From assembly GCA_937959095.1 (NCBI GenBank), contig CALGLY010000042.1, positions 1 to 7,267 of the forward strand: a DNA stretch of 7,267 nt, written 5' to 3'. A program made the position numbers and the translations under genes. The notes under the pieces are model-generated. The model worked only from the letters and a program-made list of their open reading frames with translations, was not told where the DNA came from and made no database searches. Shown here piece by piece: positions 1-6,067 of the stretch (positions within the stretch are counted from its first letter, which is position 1; each line of letters opens with the position of its first letter). Source of the DNA: an uncultured Saprospiraceae bacterium. Lineage in GTDB: Bacteria > Bacteroidota > Bacteroidia > Chitinophagales > Saprospiraceae.

Positions 1-8
1 AACTTGTA

Positions 9-30
9 AAATTCTTCAATTAAAGAATTT
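9..30. repeat. AT-rich hairpin at left edge
   Basis: A perfect 8-bp inverted repeat (AAATTCTT at 9-16, AAGAATTT at 23-30) encloses a 6-base loop. The stem is almost entirely A/T and no T-tract of useful length follows, so it would be a weak terminator at best. It lies in the leader ahead of ssb, where the end of an upstream gene may sit. The rest of the leader (31-153) is AT-rich and I see no recognisable promoter in it. Confidence 0.3.
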
Positions 31-153
31 CGCAATTATGCTAAAGTAGATTAGATAAATTAATTACAAATTAAGGAAGAGATAAAGACTTGATTTTATA
101 GATGAATGGAGGTCTCATATCTCACATCTATTAAGCAAAAAATCCAATAAAAC

Positions 154-633
154 ATGGTTAATAAGGTAACAATAATTGGTCACCTAGGACAAGACCCTGA
201 AGTTCGGCACTTAGAAAGTGGAGCTTCTATTGCAAAGCTTCGTGTAGCTACCAATGAGAACTATAAAGATAAAGAGGGTAATTGGCAAGACCGCACAGAG
301 TGGCACACTGTCATTGCATGGCGTTACTTAGCAGAACGCGCTGAAAAGAGCATGAAAAAAGGTTCTTTGGTGTATATAGAAGGAAAATTAACGACACGCA
401 AATGGCAAGATAGTGAAGGAAAAGATCGGTGGACAACAGAAGTAGTGGCCAATACCCTACGCTCCCTAGACCGCAGAGAAGGCGGTGGCGGCGGTGGAAG
501 TTATCCACCTTTGCCTGGGGCAGATGATGATCCATATGCAGGTAATAAGAGCAATACCACTAATACAAGCGATACTGCACCACAAGCTAGTACAGAAGTG
601 GCAGATGCCGCCGATGATGATTTACCTTTTTAG
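154..633 (+). CDS. ssb: Single-stranded DNA-binding protein SSB
   Basis: Binds and protects single-stranded DNA during replication, recombination and repair, and recruits partner enzymes through its C-terminal tip. The 159-residue length is normal for bacterial SSB. Residues 1-106 form the OB fold: it opens with MVNKVTIIGHLGQDPEVR, has the EWH motif at 49-51 and an aromatic W84 in the second half. A Gly-rich stretch (G110-G115) starts a disordered Pro/Asn/Thr-rich linker. The protein ends in the canonical acidic tip DDDLPF, so the 3' end is intact. The ATG at 154 has no Shine-Dalgarno site, only an AT-rich leader, which is usual for Bacteroidota. The gene is followed on the same strand by gldE, a conserved pairing in the phylum. 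The last base of its TAG stop is also the first base of the palindromic element that follows. Confidence 0.97.
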   Translation: MVNKVTIIGHLGQDPEVRHLESGASIAKLRVATNENYKDKEGNWQDRTEWHTVIAWRYLAERAEKSMKKGSLVYIEGKLTTRKWQDSEGKDRWTTEVVANTLRSLDRREGGGGGGSYPPLPGADDDPYAGNKSNTTNTSDTAPQASTEVADAADDDLPF

Positions 634-833
634 GCAACGTACAAGAATAAATTAGACATTTTATGCTGCTCTTCCTGCCCGAACAAGCGGAGCAGGCGGG
701 TTTCCCTCTAATAAATCTTAAAAAAGCCTTATGTAGCTAGCTATACGCGCTGACGGCAGACAGGGTTTTTGAAGATCTATTAGAAGAAAAAATACCTAGC
801 CTAAAATTGTCTAATTTATTTTTTTACATTGCC
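633..833. repeat. 201-bp near-palindromic, MITE-like element
   Basis: The outer arms begin GGCAACGTAC (633) and end TACATTGCC (833). The first 26 bases of the arms match at 23 positions, including a perfect 13-bp block (646-658 with 808-820). Pairing continues to about 667 and 798 with one gap. A second arm pair, 707-728 with 763-784, matches 19 of 22. The left arm carries an extra insert of roughly 30 bases with its own stem (CTGCTC 666-671 with GAGCAG 690-695). The centre contains the palindrome TAGCTAGCTA (734-743). TTA flanks both ends (630-632 and 834-836), which may be a target-site duplication. There is no coding capacity. It may be a non-autonomous transposable element or a large foldback RNA/terminator after ssb. 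The palindrome itself is certain, its nature is inferred. Confidence 0.7.
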
Positions 834-848
834 TTAACTAATAATGGA

Positions 849-962
849 TAGTTGATAATTGATAATTAATAATGTTTAGTGTTGCTAATAAATTATTGAT
901 AGGCAGTATGTAAGTATTATTAGTTGTTAATTATTAATTGTCAATTATTAATTATTAATTTA
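849..962. repeat. AT-rich inverted/direct repeat block upstream of gldE
   Basis: The left part has a tandem TTGATAA (852-858, 859-865) inside AATTGATAATTAATAAT (857-873). The right part (927-961) is built of TTATTAA/TAATTAT units around a central AATTGTCAATT. The 17-base segment 857-873 is an inverted repeat of 930-946 with one mismatch. Such low-complexity repeats are common between genes in Bacteroidota and, when read through, give Ile/Leu/Asn-rich peptides. The block extends into the longest open frame of gldE and probably produces a false N-terminal extension there. Confidence 0.6.
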
Positions 963-971
963 AAATCTCTC

Positions 972-2375
972 TTGGAAACAGAACCTCTCCTTGCAGCTTC
1001 CTACTTGTTTTTCTACCTAGCCGCTACTCCTTCTTTATGGAGTACAAGCATAGGAATTGTCGGACTTTTGGTTTGCTCTGCGCTCATATCTGGCTCGGAA
1101 GTAGCCTTCTTCTCTTTGAACGATAATGATTTAAAAAACCTCGAAGAAGAAAAAACAAAAGCAAGTAACCGTATTGTAGATCTACTGAAAACCCCACGCT
1201 ATCTTTTAGCCACTATTCTCATCAGCAATAACTTTGTCAATATTGCTATTGTTATTCTCTCTTATTTTCTACTACAAGGCTTATTGCCCGAAGGCACGAT
1301 TGCTGCTTGGTCGGCGAAGCTCCTAGAACTGTTTCCGATACTACAGCGCGCTGTTTCGTCGGAGTCGGCTACCTATTTATTGGATTTAACAATCACTACG
1401 GGCGTTGCAACCTTTATTCTTGTCCTCTTTGGAGAAGTAGCCCCGAAGGTCTATGCCAACTTGAATAAGATACAGTTGGCAAAGTTTATGGCACTTCCGT
1501 TGCTGATTTTGCGCCGTGCATTTAAGTGGTTTAGCTCGGTTTTGGTGAATGGTGTAGGCTTAGTAGAACATCGCTTGGCACATCGTGCAAAATCAAAAAT
1601 GAGCAAAGAGGAAATAGATGAAGCCATCAATCTGACCTTGAGCGAACAAGCTAATAGCGAACGAGAAGTAGATATATTACGGAGTATCGTGCAGTTTGGT
1701 AATGTGCCTGTGAAGCATATTATGTGTTCGAGGGTGGATGTAATAGCCCTCCCGATAGAAACACCATATCAAGATTTATTAAGCGTCATTCGAGATTCGG
1801 GATATTCAAGAATTCCTGTTTATGAAGGAGACCTAGACCATGTTACAGGTATTTTATATGCCAAAGACCTCATCGGACACCTAAAAGAAGAGAGTACTTT
1901 TGAGTGGCAGCAACTCATCAGGACTTCGGTCATGTTTGTACCAGAAGCAAAGAAGATTGATGATCTTCTTCGAGAATTCCAAAAGAAACGTACCCACATG
2001 GCTATCGTGGTAGATGAATATGGTGGCTCGGCAGGTTTAGTGACTTTGGAAGACATCATGGAAGAAATCATAGGCGATATTCGAGATGAATTTGATAATG
2101 AGGTAGAAGTAGAATATCGACAAATAGATGAACATACCTATGAATTTGAGGGAAAAACTCTACTCAATGACTTTTGTAGAGTAATCGGTGTAGATACTAC
2201 TACCTTTGATAGTGCGCGTGGTGAGTCGGATTCCTTAGCAGGCATGATTTTACAAATTACAGGTAAATTTCCAAGAAAGAATGATGTTATTCGCTTAGGG
2301 AAGTATAAGTTTAAAGTAACAGGCATGTCGAAGCGACGAATTGAATATATTCGGGTGAGTTTGCCTGAGAAATGA
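972..2375 (+). CDS. gldE: Gliding motility-associated membrane protein GldE (CNNM/CBS/CorC family)
   Basis: Inner-membrane protein of the CNNM/CorC transporter-like family. GldE is genetically linked to the Bacteroidota gliding/type IX secretion machinery, and relatives are implicated in Mg2+/Co2+ handling. Numbering from the chosen start: a DUF21 membrane region at about 20-190 with ISGSEVAFFSL (39-49) and GEVAPKVYANLN (154-165), at least three hydrophobic segments; a CBS pair at about 245-375 with YSRIPVY (278-284) and the family hallmark VDEYGGSAGLVTLEDIMEEI (347-366); and a C-terminal CorC/HlyC domain beginning near YEFEGKTLL. The frame is open from TTG 924, but residues encoded before 972 come from the AT repeat block. 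TTG 972 gives METEPLLAAS, like the M-D/E-x-E-P starts I recall for GldE, and a 467-aa product. No ATG is available near the 5' end. The usual neighbour gldD does not follow. Confidence 0.93.
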   Translation: METEPLLAASYLFFYLAATPSLWSTSIGIVGLLVCSALISGSEVAFFSLNDNDLKNLEEEKTKASNRIVDLLKTPRYLLATILISNNFVNIAIVILSYFLLQGLLPEGTIAAWSAKLLELFPILQRAVSSESATYLLDLTITTGVATFILVLFGEVAPKVYANLNKIQLAKFMALPLLILRRAFKWFSSVLVNGVGLVEHRLAHRAKSKMSKEEIDEAINLTLSEQANSEREVDILRSIVQFGNVPVKHIMCSRVDVIALPIETPYQDLLSVIRDSGYSRIPVYEGDLDHVTGILYAKDLIGHLKEESTFEWQQLIRTSVMFVPEAKKIDDLLREFQKKRTHMAIVVDEYGGSAGLVTLEDIMEEIIGDIRDEFDNEVEVEYRQIDEHTYEFEGKTLLNDFCRVIGVDTTTFDSARGESDSLAGMILQITGKFPRKNDVIRLGKYKFKVTGMSKRRIEYIRVSLPEK

Positions 2376-2509
2376 TTCATGGCATTTTTTTTAATGTGAA
2401 ATATTATTTTGTTTAAGTCTTCTTTTACCATTTACCCTGAAAAATTGACCAAAGGCTCGTTAAACTACCATATTTTAAAGAGATTACTTCCAAATGACAA
2501 TAACTTCTT

Positions 2510-2517
2510 TATATTTG
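2510..2517 (+). promoter_or_regulatory. Candidate Bacteroidota -7 promoter box
   Basis: TATATTTG matches the Bacteroidota sigma-A -7 consensus TAnnTTTG exactly and is followed by CCCCCAT, a C/A-rich start region often seen after such boxes. It is the only exact plus-strand match I found in the intergenic sequence. The expected -33 TTTG about 19 bases upstream is not evident, so the call rests on the -7 box alone. Transcription would begin near 2525, about 250 bases before the next ORF. Confidence 0.4.
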
Positions 2518-2680
2518 CCCCCATATTAAAGAGAATACCCTTCTAATCAGAGTAATCATCCATCCATAAGTTAAACAAATATTATTTGGTTAAGTATCAT
2601 TAGCCATACTGGTTTTGTTATGTAAATAGCTAAATAAAATTGTAAATTATTATAGAAATAGAAATCTGAATGATTAAGAC

Positions 2681-2710
2681 TATCCTATCATAGTGGGACA
2701 GGATGTTTTT
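2681..2710 (+). terminator. Terminator-like hairpin with T-tract
   Basis: ATCCT (2682-2686) pairs with AGGAT (2700-2704). After one mismatch TC (2688-2689) pairs with GA (2697-2698), leaving a 7-base loop. A U-G pair extends the base of the stem and five T follow (2706-2710). The stem is short, so this is a weak intrinsic terminator. It lies about 185 bases after the start predicted from the box at 2510-2517 and before the ORF at 2774. Confidence 0.35.
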
Positions 2711-2773
2711 ATAAAAATCATTTAGAAAAATTATATAAAGACTCAAAGCAAATAAACAAACTCAACGTAAAAT

Positions 2774-3079
2774 ATGCGTACTTTAAATTTTTGCTTATTG
2801 TTGCTATCGCAGCAAGAAACTGTCTATGCGTTACCGTATTCAGATTATTTTCTCTGTGATAATAGAGATTCACAAAGTGAATGTATTAACGTCTCCTCAC
2901 AAGAAATAGTTAATACATATAGCTGGACTTCTCCTCCGAACAATACAAAAAAGTATGACCTATTTGAAGAGAAGCATTCATCTTTCATAGATGCTACGCT
3001 CTCTAATAACCTTCGCAATTCAGAATTACTTCCCATACCTATTACTAAATCCTTATCAACAAAGATACCTGCACTATAA
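2774..3079 (+). CDS. Small secreted-like ORF, probable decayed duplicate of the choice-of-anchor B N-terminus
   Basis: A 101-codon frame without a known product. It begins with a signal-peptide-like segment, MRTLNFCLLLLSQQETVYA, which matches the signal peptide of the large secreted protein downstream (MRTLIMCLLLMMQQAFSYA) at 12 of 19 residues. A W-T-x-P-x-N motif starts at residue 51, against residue 52 in the downstream protein counted from its MRTL methionine, and both continue to an S-F-[IV]-D-x-T motif 25 residues after the W. The nucleotide match over the first 57 bases is about 36 of 57. Beyond the motif the similarity fades and the frame stops, with no propeller blades. I infer an N-terminal remnant of a tandem paralogue, with the reading frame surviving by chance or under selection as a small secreted protein. 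A functional short gene cannot be excluded. Confidence 0.45.
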   Translation: MRTLNFCLLLLSQQETVYALPYSDYFLCDNRDSQSECINVSSQEIVNTYSWTSPPNNTKKYDLFEEKHSSFIDATLSNNLRNSELLPIPITKSLSTKIPAL

Positions 3080-3199
3080 GTGAGGTTGATATTCTTATTT
3101 TATTAAGACAAGATTCGGATGTAATTCAAACATAGAAACTATAATAAATGTCATGGCTAATGAGCCTGTCCATTTTAAATAAAAAAAATACCACAACTA

Positions 3200-3229
3200 A
3201 GTAGTCAATTAAAGCTTCGGCTGGCTACT
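3200..3229 (+). repeat. Small nested inverted repeat with TTCG loop
   Basis: AGTAG (3200-3204) pairs with CTACT (3225-3229), and inside it AGC (3213-3215) pairs with GCT (3220-3222) around a TTCG tetraloop. The stems are short and separated by unpaired bases. It lies about 50 bases upstream of the large secreted-protein gene and could be a leader structure, or chance. The rest of 3080-3281 is AT-rich with no gene. Confidence 0.2.
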
Positions 3230-3281
3230 CATAAATAATATACTTATTACTAATCAAGTAAACATAAACCACACACAGATA

Positions 3282-5822
3282 ATGAAAATGCGTACCTTAA
3301 TTATGTGCTTGCTGCTAATGATGCAGCAGGCCTTTTCTTATGCCCAATGCGGCGGATATGACTGTAGTAATGCAACACTACAAAGTTTAACTAGCGTGAA
3401 TGCTTTAGGAGGCAGTGGCGACGGTAATGATAGTTGGGGCTGGACAGATCCAACAAATGATAAAGAATATGCTATAATGGGAGTTAGTAATGGAACATCC
3501 TTTGTAGATATTACTAACCCTAGTAGCCCAATCGTTCTAGGTTTTCTTCCTACCCAAACTAATAGTTCTTCATGGCGTGATATAAAAGTGGTGAATGACC
3601 ATGCTTATATTGTGAGTGAAGCAGGTAGTCACGGCATACAAGTCTTCGATCTTACCCGCCTACGTAGCGTAGCTTCCCCTCCAGTTACCTTTAATACGGA
3701 CGGATTTACGAATGCTATTGGAAGTGCCCATAATATTGTAGGGTTAGAAGAAACAGGTTATGTAATTGCAGTTGGCGCAGGGAGTGCAAGCGGCGGTTTA
3801 GTCTTCTTCGATGTGAATAACGATCCTTCTGATGGAGTAAATGGTACACCTACCTCTCCCGTTCAAGCAGGAACATTCTCTGCGGATGGCTATACACACG
3901 ATGCGGTATGCTTCGTATATAGAGGTCCTGATAAGCAATATATTGGCAAAGAAATTTGTATTGCATTCAATGAAGATACAAACACCATTGTAGATGCAAC
4001 AGATAAAAGCAATATCGTTCAGCTCTCAAGAACCCCTTATGCAGGCTCACGTTATACGCACCAAGGTTGGATAACGGATGACCATAGATATATGCTTGTA
4101 AATGATGAATTAGATGAACAAAATGGATTAGCCAATACGCGGACTTATATTTTTGATATATCTGATTTGGATGCGCCTAGTATTATAGGCTTTCATGATC
4201 ATCCTTTCGCAGCTATTGATCACAATCTATACATCAAAGGACGTTATGCTTATTTAGCAAATTATCGTTCAGGTTTGCGTGTAATGGATATTAGCGACAT
4301 CGCAAATGGTAATTTGACAGAAGTAGCGGGTTTTGATACCTACCAAGGAAGTAATAGCGGGCAATTTAATGGCGCATGGAATAATTACCCTTACTTCAAA
4401 AGTGGGAATGTTATTATTTCTGATATTGAAGAAGGACTTTTTGTCGTGCAACCTCAGTTTTCGCATTATAGCTTTAGCTTCAATAATGCAGCCGATGGTG
4501 TGGTGCGAATGTGCCCTGATGCAACCGCTACCTTCACGCTTAATATTGATGGATACGCTGGCTTTTCAAGTAATGTAAATTTGAGTTTATCAGGGCTTGA
4601 TCCAGGACTTACAGCTACACTAAGTAGCACATCAGTAGCTCCAGGCAGTGATGTGACGATAACGATAACTTCAGCAAACGGAGGAATACCAAGCTGTGTA
4701 GGCAATTTCTGTGTATTACTTACAGGTAACCAAGGTGATGCTGCTACAGAACAGTCTATAGCTTTAGGTATCGTAGTAGATGATACTTTACCAGGTTGTG
4801 TGGCAGGTAGTGTTTGCCCTAGTTGTTTTGATGGCATTCTAAATGGTAATGAAACAGGTATAGATTGTGGAGGCCCTGATTGTGATGCGTGTCCAACTTG
4901 TAGTGATGGCATTCAAAATGGCAATGAAACAGGCATAGATTGTGGAGGCCCTGATTGTACAGAGTGCTTAGGTCCTTGTGGCAATACACCTTATCTAAAC
5001 TGTAATTCTACTATTAGTGATAATAATGGAAATGGTACCGATGAAATCAATGCTTATCCGAATGCTTTTGGTGGCAACGACTTCACAGGACCAGAGATGA
5101 TTTACACCTTCACTGTAGCTACAGCTGGTACTGTGAATATCTTTTTAACAGGTGCAAATGGTGACTTGGATTTATTCTTATTCAATGCCTGCGATCCAAA
5201 TGGAAATCCGCTTGGTACTGGTTTAAGCGGAAGTAATACAACCGAATCTATTACAAATGTTACTCTAGCACCAGGAACGTACTTCCTCTTTGTAGATGGG
5301 TATGCTGGAGCAACAAGTGATTACGATTTAGAACTTACTTGCCCACAAGGAGATTGTACAGATGGTGTGCAAAACGAAAGTGAAACAGGCGTAGATTGTG
5401 GTGGCCCTGATTGTCCTGAGTGCGTAACGGATGTATTTATTTCTCCTAAAGTATTCTTGCAAGGCCCATTCAATACGGCAGATATGACTCTTGGTCTTGG
5501 TACTAATATTCCTACTGCTGAACCTTACACCGCTTTAGGCTATATGCACGTAGGTGGTGGCGGTGGAGAGTCCAGCCTTTTAGGTATTATTAATGCTAAT
5601 GATATCATAGATTGGGTAGTCGTAGAACTTAGAGATAAAACAAACTCTGCAACTATTCTAGCGACTCGTTCTGCTTTACTAAGAAAAGATGGTAGTGTAG
5701 TAAGTCATTTAGATGGCTCATCTCCAGTACAATTTAGTATTGCACCAGACGATTACTATGTATCGATTCGTCATAGAAATCACTTAGGTGTTATGACGAA
5801 TGCACCTGTAACAGTGGATTAA
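3282..5822 (+). CDS. Secreted multidomain choice-of-anchor B family protein (LVIVD propeller)
   Basis: 846-residue exported protein of unknown precise role, probably extracellular or surface adhesion. Domains: signal peptide 1-21 (cleavage after SYA; not a lipobox); choice-of-anchor B/LVIVD beta-propeller about 25-392, with strong family motifs such as SWGWTDP, NGTSFVDIT, WRDIKV, SEAGSHGIQVFDL, GYTHDAV, YTHQGW, DELDEQNG and NYRSGLRVMDI; an Ig-like beta domain about 393-510; two tandem Cys-rich repeats (515-537, 540-562); a PPC-like beta domain about 567-690; a third Cys repeat (692-714); and a HagA-like Bacteroidota domain 716-846 (VFLQGPFN, EPYTALGY, VDW-like DWVVVELRD, RHRNHLGVM). The protein ends right after that last motif, without a type IX sorting domain. 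ATG 3288 is an alternative start and matches the start of the upstream remnant. A terminator follows at 6036. Family assignment is firm, function is not. Confidence 0.9.
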   Translation: MKMRTLIMCLLLMMQQAFSYAQCGGYDCSNATLQSLTSVNALGGSGDGNDSWGWTDPTNDKEYAIMGVSNGTSFVDITNPSSPIVLGFLPTQTNSSSWRDIKVVNDHAYIVSEAGSHGIQVFDLTRLRSVASPPVTFNTDGFTNAIGSAHNIVGLEETGYVIAVGAGSASGGLVFFDVNNDPSDGVNGTPTSPVQAGTFSADGYTHDAVCFVYRGPDKQYIGKEICIAFNEDTNTIVDATDKSNIVQLSRTPYAGSRYTHQGWITDDHRYMLVNDELDEQNGLANTRTYIFDISDLDAPSIIGFHDHPFAAIDHNLYIKGRYAYLANYRSGLRVMDISDIANGNLTEVAGFDTYQGSNSGQFNGAWNNYPYFKSGNVIISDIEEGLFVVQPQFSHYSFSFNNAADGVVRMCPDATATFTLNIDGYAGFSSNVNLSLSGLDPGLTATLSSTSVAPGSDVTITITSANGGIPSCVGNFCVLLTGNQGDAATEQSIALGIVVDDTLPGCVAGSVCPSCFDGILNGNETGIDCGGPDCDACPTCSDGIQNGNETGIDCGGPDCTECLGPCGNTPYLNCNSTISDNNGNGTDEINAYPNAFGGNDFTGPEMIYTFTVATAGTVNIFLTGANGDLDLFLFNACDPNGNPLGTGLSGSNTTESITNVTLAPGTYFLFVDGYAGATSDYDLELTCPQGDCTDGVQNESETGVDCGGPDCPECVTDVFISPKVFLQGPFNTADMTLGLGTNIPTAEPYTALGYMHVGGGGGESSLLGIINANDIIDWVVVELRDKTNSATILATRSALLRKDGSVVSHLDGSSPVQFSIAPDDYYVSIRHRNHLGVMTNAPVTVD
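4824..4967 (+). repeat. Tandem Cys-rich DCGGPDC repeats (copies 1 and 2)
   Basis: Two in-frame units with a 75-base period encode 23-residue modules (4824-4892 and 4899-4967), each with the pattern C-x-D-G-[IV]-x-N-x-x-E-T-G-[IV]-DCGGPDC-x-x-C. The four cysteines per unit fit disulfide-bonded or metal-binding mini-domains in an exported protein. The DNA of the two copies is nearly identical across the central 50 bases, suggesting recent duplication. Confidence 0.85.
5355..5423 (+). repeat. Third Cys-rich DCGGPDC repeat
   Basis: A more diverged copy of the same 23-residue module (CTDGVQNESETGVDCGGPDC then PEC), separated from copies 1 and 2 by the PPC-like domain. It acts as the linker between that domain and the C-terminal HagA-like domain. 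Confidence 0.85.
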
Positions 5823-5843
5823 TACAAATAAAGAATAATAATA

Positions 5844-6002
5844 GAGTTGTTTAGAAATAAGAATTGCGAATATGAAATTTAGATTTTTGTGCTAGATGAA
5901 GCTCTTTTTGGAATGCATAGCCTTAGCTATGGACGAGAAAAAAGCTGAAATATAGCGCGAAAAGATATTTTCATATACCAAGTTATTATTTTTGAACAAC
6001 TC
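5844..6002. repeat. 159-bp near-palindromic, MITE-like or structured RNA element
   Basis: The ends are GAGTTGTT (5844-5851) and AACAACTC (5995-6002), and the whole segment folds back on itself around a central hairpin CATAGC-ctta-GCTATG (5916-5931). The first 34 bases of the arms match at 27 positions, including ATATGAAA (5870-5877) with TTTCATAT (5969-5976). About 52 of 77 arm positions match overall with one gap. Several mismatches would be G-U pairs in a plus-strand transcript. It starts 21 bases after the stop of the secreted-protein gene, has no coding capacity and does not share end sequences with the palindrome at 633-833. AATA precedes the left end and occurs one base past the right end, a weak hint of target duplication. 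Confidence 0.7.
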
Positions 6003-6035
6003 CAATATACTGAACTAGAATTTCAATGTGCAACA

Positions 6036-6067
6036 GATGGGGAGTGTTATACTCTCCATCTTTTTTT
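6036..6067 (+). terminator. Intrinsic terminator between convergent genes
   Basis: GATGGGGAGT (6036-6045) pairs with ACTCTCCATC (6051-6060) in a 10-bp stem containing one G-U pair, with a 5-base loop, followed at once by seven T (6061-6067). It is correctly oriented to end plus-strand transcripts from the secreted-protein gene. The T-tract overlaps the queG stop codon at 6066-6068. Read from the minus strand the hairpin is preceded by A's but lacks a T-tract, so termination of queG by it would be weaker. Confidence 0.8.

Larger units (their letters stand above)
2376..2773. other. 398-bp intergenic region without a supported gene
   Basis: AT-rich stretch between gldE and the small ORF at 2774. 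I see no credible coding region on either strand; the only sizeable minus-strand frame here mostly overlaps the gldE 3' end and is a shadow. It contains a TAnnTTTG promoter-like box at 2510-2517 and a hairpin plus T-tract at 2681-2710, described separately. No trace of gldD is visible. Confidence 0.6.

Noticed and set aside
1..49. Possible C-terminus of an upstream gene on the plus strand (a frame ending LVKFFN at 21-23, or another ending at 47-49), conceivably mutY given common synteny.
   Set aside because: Only 6-15 residues are visible and neither matches a diagnostic motif, so no gene can be supported.
311..535. Minus-strand frame opposite ssb.
   Set aside because: It lies wholly inside the well-supported ssb gene and has no recognisable motif.
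841..962. AT-rich repeat block as a possible replication origin or DnaA-box cluster.
   Set aside because: No DnaA-box consensus (TTATCCACA-like) is present; it is low-complexity sequence of a kind common between genes in this phylum.
1820..2431. Minus-strand frames opposite the 3' half of gldE.
   Set aside because: Antisense shadows of a conserved coding region, without family motifs.
4269..4912. Frames on both strands overlapping the secreted-protein gene.
   Set aside because: Shadows of the conserved propeller and Cys-repeat coding sequence.
4824..5423. CRISPR-like spaced repeats.
   Set aside because: The repeats are in-frame protein modules of 69 bases with coding-type divergence and irregular spacing, not an array.
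5872..5955. Short peptides readable within the second palindrome.
   Set aside because: Interrupted by stops, with no conserved features; the palindrome explains the sequence better.
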